Part shown: positions 58,683 through 64,000 of the stretch, piece after piece
Layout of the letters: each line of letters begins with the position of its first letter
How positions within the stretch are numbered: position 1 is the first letter of the stretch
Origin: Neoscytalidium dimidiatum
Taxonomy: Eukaryota; Ascomycota; Dothideomycetes; Botryosphaeriales; Botryosphaeriaceae
NCBI GenBank assembly: GCA_037367355.1
Contig: CM074698.1
Coordinates: 1,364,001-1,428,000 of the forward strand
Length of the DNA stretch: 64,000 nt
Reading direction: 5' to 3'
The notes under the pieces: generated by a model
What the model was told of the DNA's origin: nothing
Database searches by the model: none
What the model saw: only the letters and a program-made list of their open reading frames with translations
Made by a program: the position numbers and the translations under genes

Positions 58683-61600
58683 TCATGACAGGCTGCCCCT
58701 ATGCGTCCCTGACGAGTTGTCTGAAGACGACTTGAAGGTAGACAGGGCGTTCAGGAAGTCAAATCTGTCCCTGGTACTGCTCCCACTTGCGTCCCTGAAT
58801 TGCTTTACACTCTCGTTGTCTGCAATTGGGCTGTTCTGCTTGGTCTCCCTGGGTTCCAGGAGGAGCGACCGGCGATAGTAGCTTTGCACATTGCTCTGGT
58901 CGCTGTCACGAACGCGCTCAATTTGCGACTGCATCCACTCTTGCATCTCGGGAACAGGAGCAAGGGGGTATGGAACCTGGAAGCGCTGCAGCTGGCCGAT
59001 GATCTTGGCAGTGCGCATATGCTTGTCGAAGTTGATGACGCTCATGCCCGAATCGGCGCCGCCGTCGCCCGGAAGCTGACGAGTAGTCTGGTTACCAACG
59101 TCGACGAAAGTCAAGTCCGTCAGGTAAATACCGACAAAAGGTATGCAAGGGGCGACATGGTTCTCGAGGCGCTTGCGAAGGACAGCATAGTTGCGGCCAA
59201 CATTGACGATGGCACGAAGCTCCTCGAGGCGCGCTTTCGTTTTGGACGAAACAACTTCCCATGTCCGCTTGAGGCGCATAACCATCGACGAGTTAAGAGA
59301 ACAGATAATGGCCATGAGAGAATCGTAATTGTTGAGCTCCAAGCACTTAGCCGCGATCTTAACCCACTGCTTGATGATAATGGCCCGCTTTTTTGCGTCC
59401 TCGAGCTGAAGGATAGTGTCGGCTACTAGGTTGGCAAGATCGGTAGAGAGTTTCGACATAGCGCGTACATTCACAGCCTTGCCGTTCTTCTTGGTCCATT
59501 CAGAGGCAAGAAGCTCCTCGGGTTGGATTGCGCAGAAAAGCTTCGATTCGATGAGCGTGAATTGCCGCGCCATCTCCAGCGGGTCGAAGTCCAATATGCT
59601 TAAGGATGTGGATCCATTACGAGCGTTCCTCAGCGCGTTCAGCTGGCTCTTTGTAACAAGAGGGTTCGGCACGTTCGGGTCCGCAGCGGAATAAATGGTC
59701 GCGGACGTGTTTGTCTTCCCGTGCGAAGACATCAAACGGGGCGTTGGCGTCCCTGCTCTTACCTGACTGACTTTGGTGACAAGCTCTGCCAAGCGCTTTC
59801 CAGCTGAGGGTAGAGCATTCCTCAGCTTGCCTGTCGCAAAGGTCAGAATGAGACCCAGTGCCTCCGCATCCGTCTCCGCTTGCCAATGGCTTTCCAGCCA
59901 CCCCTTAAAAACATTGTGAACACGCAGCCGAACAGGTACCGCAATTCCGTTGCTGTCTCCCACATAGTTGAACCTATCAATCAAACATTGTGCCAGCTCG
60001 ACAGGTGTGGTGAAAAGGCGAAAAGTCAAGTAGAACGTGGTGACAAACATAGCATCCGGGGTCGACTCGTGGGTAGTAAGCTGCTCAACCAACGCCGGTA
60101 GAGAGCCGCCAGCGATCTGTCCATCCTTGTAGATAAGCTCGTGCGCATAAGTCTTTTCAAGCATTTGGGCCTCCACGCCGTATGCATCGTCGCTAGCAGT
60201 AGACCGTAACTCTGAGACACTGGGATAACTATTCATCATGTTATCAGGCTTGGGGCTGGAGGGTACATCGTCCGGTGTGGTTGCCCGCGTTGAGGTGTGC
60301 GAAACTATGCTGGCTGCGTCACCGCGAAGGCTGTTTGGATATGTGCTCGTCGAGTCCGAGGCGTTGACACTATCAGTGCCAACATTGTTGCCAGCGAAAC
60401 GAAAGTTGACGCTGTTCGTACTAGGGGAGTTGTCCGCAGTGCTACCAGGAGGAGGAGGAAGGTGTGGAATGGGAACCTTGACCAGAGAAGGCAAAGAGTC
60501 CTTGGAGGAGCGGAAAGAGGAGGCAGTGGGGCTTTGGAGGCTCGCAACTTGTGTGCCAGTGGGAGAAGGAATGGACACAGGTGGTTCGGGAAGCGGCTTC
60601 TCATCAAGCGAAGGAGGGACAGTTGCATCCTTTGGTGGAGCCGGTAAGGGCTTGCTGGTGACGTCCTGCGAGGCGCGTTCGTTGGTCGCATCTGACACGC
60701 CAGTAAGGTCGAGGCTCTCGAAAATCGTGTCAGAGATCCCGGCCCCTGAATGCTCGAACTCGAAATCACCGATTCTTTCGATGACAACCTTGGCCTTCGT
60801 CACACAATCGCCGGCGGCGCGCACACAGTTGGTGGCAGCGATAACGATCTCCTTGCCCTGCGCAGGCACAAACTCCTCCTCGCTGTGGGCCTCGGCATGA
60901 GCGAACATGTCTTTCGTCGCCTGCACGAGCTCAGACAGCTTCTCATGCATGGTGTCCCTTGCTTGAGAAAGAGGATCCGATCGGCGAGCGTCTCGTTCCC
61001 ATACCTCTTCAACGACGCTGAGAAGTTGGCGGCACGCGAAGACGGATTGTTGGGTTGTGGAGAGGAGCTCAGTCGAGGAGCGTGACTGCAGGTGTAACCC
61101 TATGAAGGAGCCAATTGAACCCAAGAAAGAGTCTTGGGCGGCGGAAAGTCGTTCCGATGCAAGGTTGTGTCTGCGTTGGCCGCTCACCTGACTTGTGTAT
61201 GACACTCGATGCGATACAGAGACACGCTTGGATGGAGTTGATTTCGTGGGGGAGAGCGCCGGCAGCGATTGTGCTTGAACAAAATCTGTCACGTCTGTGT
61301 TGGAGCGGGGCATGCTCTTATTGCTTGCGTCGGTCGCTTCGTCGTTTGTCGTCGCGGGACTTGTAGGTGACACAACAGTAACGTTTTCGGGTGGCTCCGT
61401 CGCACCATTCTCCGTTGGATGCGATTGCTCAACGTTGCTTTCGGGGACATCATGCGGAGGCGTGGGAGGCCGCTCGGCCTCATTCATGGCGGCCTCAAGA
61501 AGCGGCTGTGCAGACAGCTCGGGTTGAGTCTCTTGAGAGAAGACGTCGAGGAAGCGAACTGCTCGGGTCACGACTTTGAAGGCCTTTAGCACGAGTTCAT

Positions 61601-62535
61601 CTAGGAGGTCGTAAATCGGCACGTCAGGCTCGCCCTGGGATACGAGCTGTTGCAAGTGTTTCGCCGTTTTGACTAGGGCCGACAGGTCCCCTAGGAGGCC
61701 TTTCCGCATCCGCCGGATGCCGACGTGAGCCTGGACGTTCTGCGATTCCCTTGTCAAGCAGCCGGATTTCTCCTGTGGCAAAGTTAGTGCGTACTCTTAA
61801 TTCAACCCGGGCGATTCTGCCAGCCAAGGGACTGTGGCCTTGGTATCGACTAACCAAGAGAACGCGGACGCCCGCAATCATTGACCTGACGTAATCTTGT
61901 TTGGCAAACACCATAGTGTTGCCATTCTCCCCGCTCCTTACAAGATCCCAGAGGTGGGTGAGCGCGTTGAGCAGATTGGTGATGGACGGGTGATCGTAGG
62001 GTTCACAATAATTCGTCGGAAGCCAGCCACGGGCCCCCGAGCCTAGGAGAGTACCATCCGCCCAGCCGTTGGGGTGTATCGAGTGGACAAGAATAACATC
62101 TCCTTGGTTGATGGGCACGGTAATAGAACATTCATCGCCAACGGAGGAAATGGTGGACGAAGGATGGAAGTGGTAGAAGGCGCGGAGGTAATTGGGGAAT
62201 GATTCTGGTTCTGCTGAGGGCATTTCGGACTCGAGATTGGCGCGAGGAGTTAAGGGCGGAGACATTTGGGATTGGGATCTTGCAGAGCCGGTGGTTCGCC
62301 TGCTTTGCGGCGAGGAGTGCACACTCTGGGCGCCATCGTTGTTCCATGTTGTCGAAGGCTTCTTCTTAATAGTAAGCGGTGCGACGCATGCGCTCGAGCG
62401 ATCCATGCCCTCTCTGAGCGCGAGATCGGACATTTTGGAGTCTTTCTTCGCGTGCTTGGCTTCCCGCGGGCGAGTACTCTTAGAGCCGGACTCGTCCAGC
62501 AGAATACTTGATACGGACAGCGAGGAAAGTAACAT
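58683..62535 (-). CDS. Cdc25-type Ras guanine-nucleotide exchange factor with SH3 domain
   Basis: Exons 62535-61855 and 61772-58683 give 1256 aa. RasGEFs load Ras with GTP. Domains in order: an SH3 domain (about 115-185, LRAFYHFHP, INQGDVILVHSIHPNGWADG, RGWLPTNYCEPY); a helical region (AGVRVLLEKSGCLTRES, GIRRMRKGLLGDLSALVKTAKHL); a Ser/Pro-rich linker with polyproline PIPHLPPPPG; the RasGEF N motif (about 765-835, GGSLPALVEQLTTH, FVTTFYLTFRLF); and the CDC25 catalytic domain (about 950-1190, DFDPLEMARQFTLIESKLF, VGRNYAVLRKRLE, CIPFVGIYLTDLTFVD). The intron (82 nt) is GTTAGT...ACAG, phase 0. Relatives are S. cerevisiae Cdc25 and S. pombe Ste6. Later ATGs at 62432 and 62411 would only remove a disordered stretch. 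The short C-terminal tail is Ser-rich. Confidence 0.93.
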
Positions 62536-62668
62536 AAAGGCAAAGCGCGCCGGGGCGTTACGAGCAGGTCAGCATCGAATGGGCCGCACCGTGGGTCGCG
62601 ACGATGGATAGGCGGGTTCAGAGGCCAGTTGGAGACCGGGGCCGACCAGGACCAGAACGGCGTTTGCA

Positions 62669-62803
62669 GGCGGCGGCGGCGGCGGCGGTAGCGGCAGCGG
62701 AGGCAGCGGGGCGGGGCACTGTCATGTTGTCAGCGAGCTGTGTTGTTGTTGTTGTTGTTGTTGTCGTTGTTGTTGTTGGGGTGAGGAATGCGCCTACCCA
62801 GCG

Positions 62804-62845
<42 letters not shown>
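62669..62845. repeat. Cluster of microsatellites: GGC, GTT, (GA)20
   Basis: Within 177 bp lie a GGC tract (62669-62688), an interrupted GTT tract (62740-62777) and a perfect (GA)20 tract (62806-62845), 135-310 bp upstream of the RasGEF start. GA/CT tracts in fungal promoters can exclude nucleosomes. Confidence 0.92.
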
Positions 62846-62848
<3 letters not shown>

Positions 62849-63540
62849 GGGAAGAATGCAGCTATGCGCTCCTGACAACGGGAAGACACATAACCAGCAG
62901 GCGAGAGGAGAGCGCAGCGGCAAAACCAGGCAAACGGATCGAAGGCGGTCTCAGCAGGCGGCCGGGGCTGTCTTAACTGGGGCTCGCAGCGGGCGTGGGT
63001 CGTGGGCGAGGGCCGGCAAGCGGAGACGTGTAGGCTGGTTCAGGCGCGCGCGCGCGCGCTGTCGGCGGATCAGTAGTCCTTGGGAACTGCGACGCAGGCT
63101 GGAGGCGGAATGCTCGTCCGACGCATGTGCCGCGGGGCGGTTTCCAGACACTGCGGGTTTCTGCTACAGCTGGATCCGTGGACGGGGGGCAGAGCAGGAC
63201 TGAGGCGGCGGGAGGGTCCTCGGCGCGCGCAAATGGTGTTGCAATGGTGCAAGGTGGAGGGGAGCTTTAATGGGCCTGCGGGCGACGCAAGGGTCCGGGG
63301 GCACTGGGGGCAATTGGGGGCAATTGGGGGGCACTCTGGCAGCGTGCGCGGGCAGTCAAGGGCGGCCAACGTCGAAGCGTCGAATCGCCCGTCAGCCCAC
63401 TTTTCCGCCGGCGAGGAATTGGCCCAGGCGATCAGATATAGCAGGAGTGATATTGGGAGCGGGCAGGCGCGCGGGCATCCCTCGCCTTGGAGCAGCGGCC
63501 GGGGTGCGGCTGCCGGGGTGCCGTGCCCGGACGCAGCAGC

Positions 63541-63569
63541 AGTGCAGTGCAGTGCAGTGCAGTGCAGTG
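63541..63569. repeat. Pentanucleotide repeat AGTGC x5-6
   Basis: Five perfect AGTGC units and one partial unit. It accounts for the Leu-His-Cys-Thr-Ala repeats seen in shadow translations on the other strand. Confidence 0.9.
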
Positions 63570-63890
63570 AGTACGGAGCATCCGTAGTGTAAACGCAGCA
63601 TGGGGTGCAGCCCGAGCACGCGCGCCGTTCTGAGCACCCTGGCCCGCTGCAGCTGTGGCGCTCATCAAGCACCCATATCCGCGGCCGCAGACGCGACCGC
63701 CCGTGCGCCCCCAGCCGCTGGCCGCAGGCCGCAGGCCGCACACCGGCAGCCTTGGTCTTGGTCCGGGTGCTGCTGGTCTTGGACGCGCAGTTGGGCCCTT
63801 GCGCGAGGCCGACAGACCAGAGGCAGTGCGGTGGTGCTGGGCGCCTGCAATCGAGCGGCTTCGGGGCGGCGGGTTGGCGCGGGCAGCGCA

Positions 63891-63917
63891 GGCCGGGGCC
63901 GGGGCCGGGGCCGGGGC
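63891..63917. repeat. GGGGCC hexanucleotide repeat
   Basis: About four GGGGCC units in tandem in GC-rich intergenic DNA. Runs of four G make G-quadruplex formation likely in vitro. Confidence 0.85.
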
Positions 63918-64000
63918 AGGGAGGAGCGGAGAGGAGCAGAGAGGTGCACAAGTCGTGGCCTGAGTCGGCCAGGCCGGCCAGAGGGTTGCAGGCGGAGGAC

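Larger units (their letters stand above)
62536..64000. other. RasGEF upstream region, very GC-rich and repeat-dense
   Basis: The last 1.46 kb has no supportable gene. It is unusually rich in simple repeats: a GGC tract, a GTT tract and a GA tract (listed next), an alternating GC run at about 63044-63059, a GGGGGCAATT repeat near 63297-63331, AGTGC units at 63541-63569 and GGGGCC units at 63891-63917. Long frames such as minus 63070-63951 (293 aa) are Pro/Arg/Cys/Ala shadows of this composition. A gene starting beyond the edge could have its promoter here. Confidence 0.5.

Noticed and set aside
63070..63951. 293-aa minus-strand frame rich in Pro, Arg, Cys
   Set aside because: Caused by GC-rich repeats (AGTGC, GGGGCC); no domain, signal or conserved motif.

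Overview
The window is nuclear DNA from a filamentous ascomycete (Pezizomycotina). Genes are compact, with short GT-AG introns of about 48-100 nt. Intergenic gaps run from 0.5 to 3.3 kb. The kinase, glycosyltransferase and septation genes are of filamentous-fungal type. An AT-rich, TpA-rich island looks like repeat-induced point mutation (RIP). The class may be Dothideomycetes, but the sequence alone does not settle that. There is no bacterial operon, phage or CRISPR content.

Layout. 0-9.3 kb: tail of a truncated gene, an AXL2-like polarity protein, glutathione reductase and a small membrane protein. 9.3-14.7 kb: accessory-looking stretch with a four-exon cysteine-rich secreted protein, a RIP-like AT-rich island containing a solo-LTR-like element, and an intron-containing tRNA-Ser(GCU). 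14.7-31 kb: alanine-glyoxylate aminotransferase, VPS29 (retromer), a broken bZIP gene, a family-25 glycosyltransferase, a CAF1/PARN-type deadenylase and a PEX26-type peroxin. 31-46.5 kb: UBP12-type deubiquitinase, a DUF726/TMCO4 alpha/beta-hydrolase, a small Cys/His-rich protein, ICE2 and MYG1. 46.5-64 kb: a short-chain dehydrogenase, the SepH/Cdc7 septation kinase, a gene-poor 3.3 kb gap, a Cdc25-type RasGEF with SH3 domain, and a microsatellite-rich end.

Most genes are housekeeping functions arranged as divergent pairs sharing 0.75-1.7 kb promoters (AGX1/VPS29, deadenylase/PEX26, UBP12/DUF726, ICE2/MYG1). They do not form one pathway or a biosynthetic cluster, although AXL2, SepH and RasGEF all bear on polarity, septation and Ras signalling.

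I see no clearly new multi-gene system. The points most worth a second look are: the SepH frame that continues past a TAG and is rejoined by a possible 57-nt intron; the two possible MYG1 starts, one with a mitochondrial-type leader and one with a basic nuclear-type motif; the secreted protein next to the RIP island; the multiply broken bZIP gene; the GC-AG intron in UBP12; the deadenylase exon junction whose frames do not match; and the intron that separates the two redox cysteines of glutathione reductase. Exon boundaries were read by eye from splice signals and reading phase, without transcript data.
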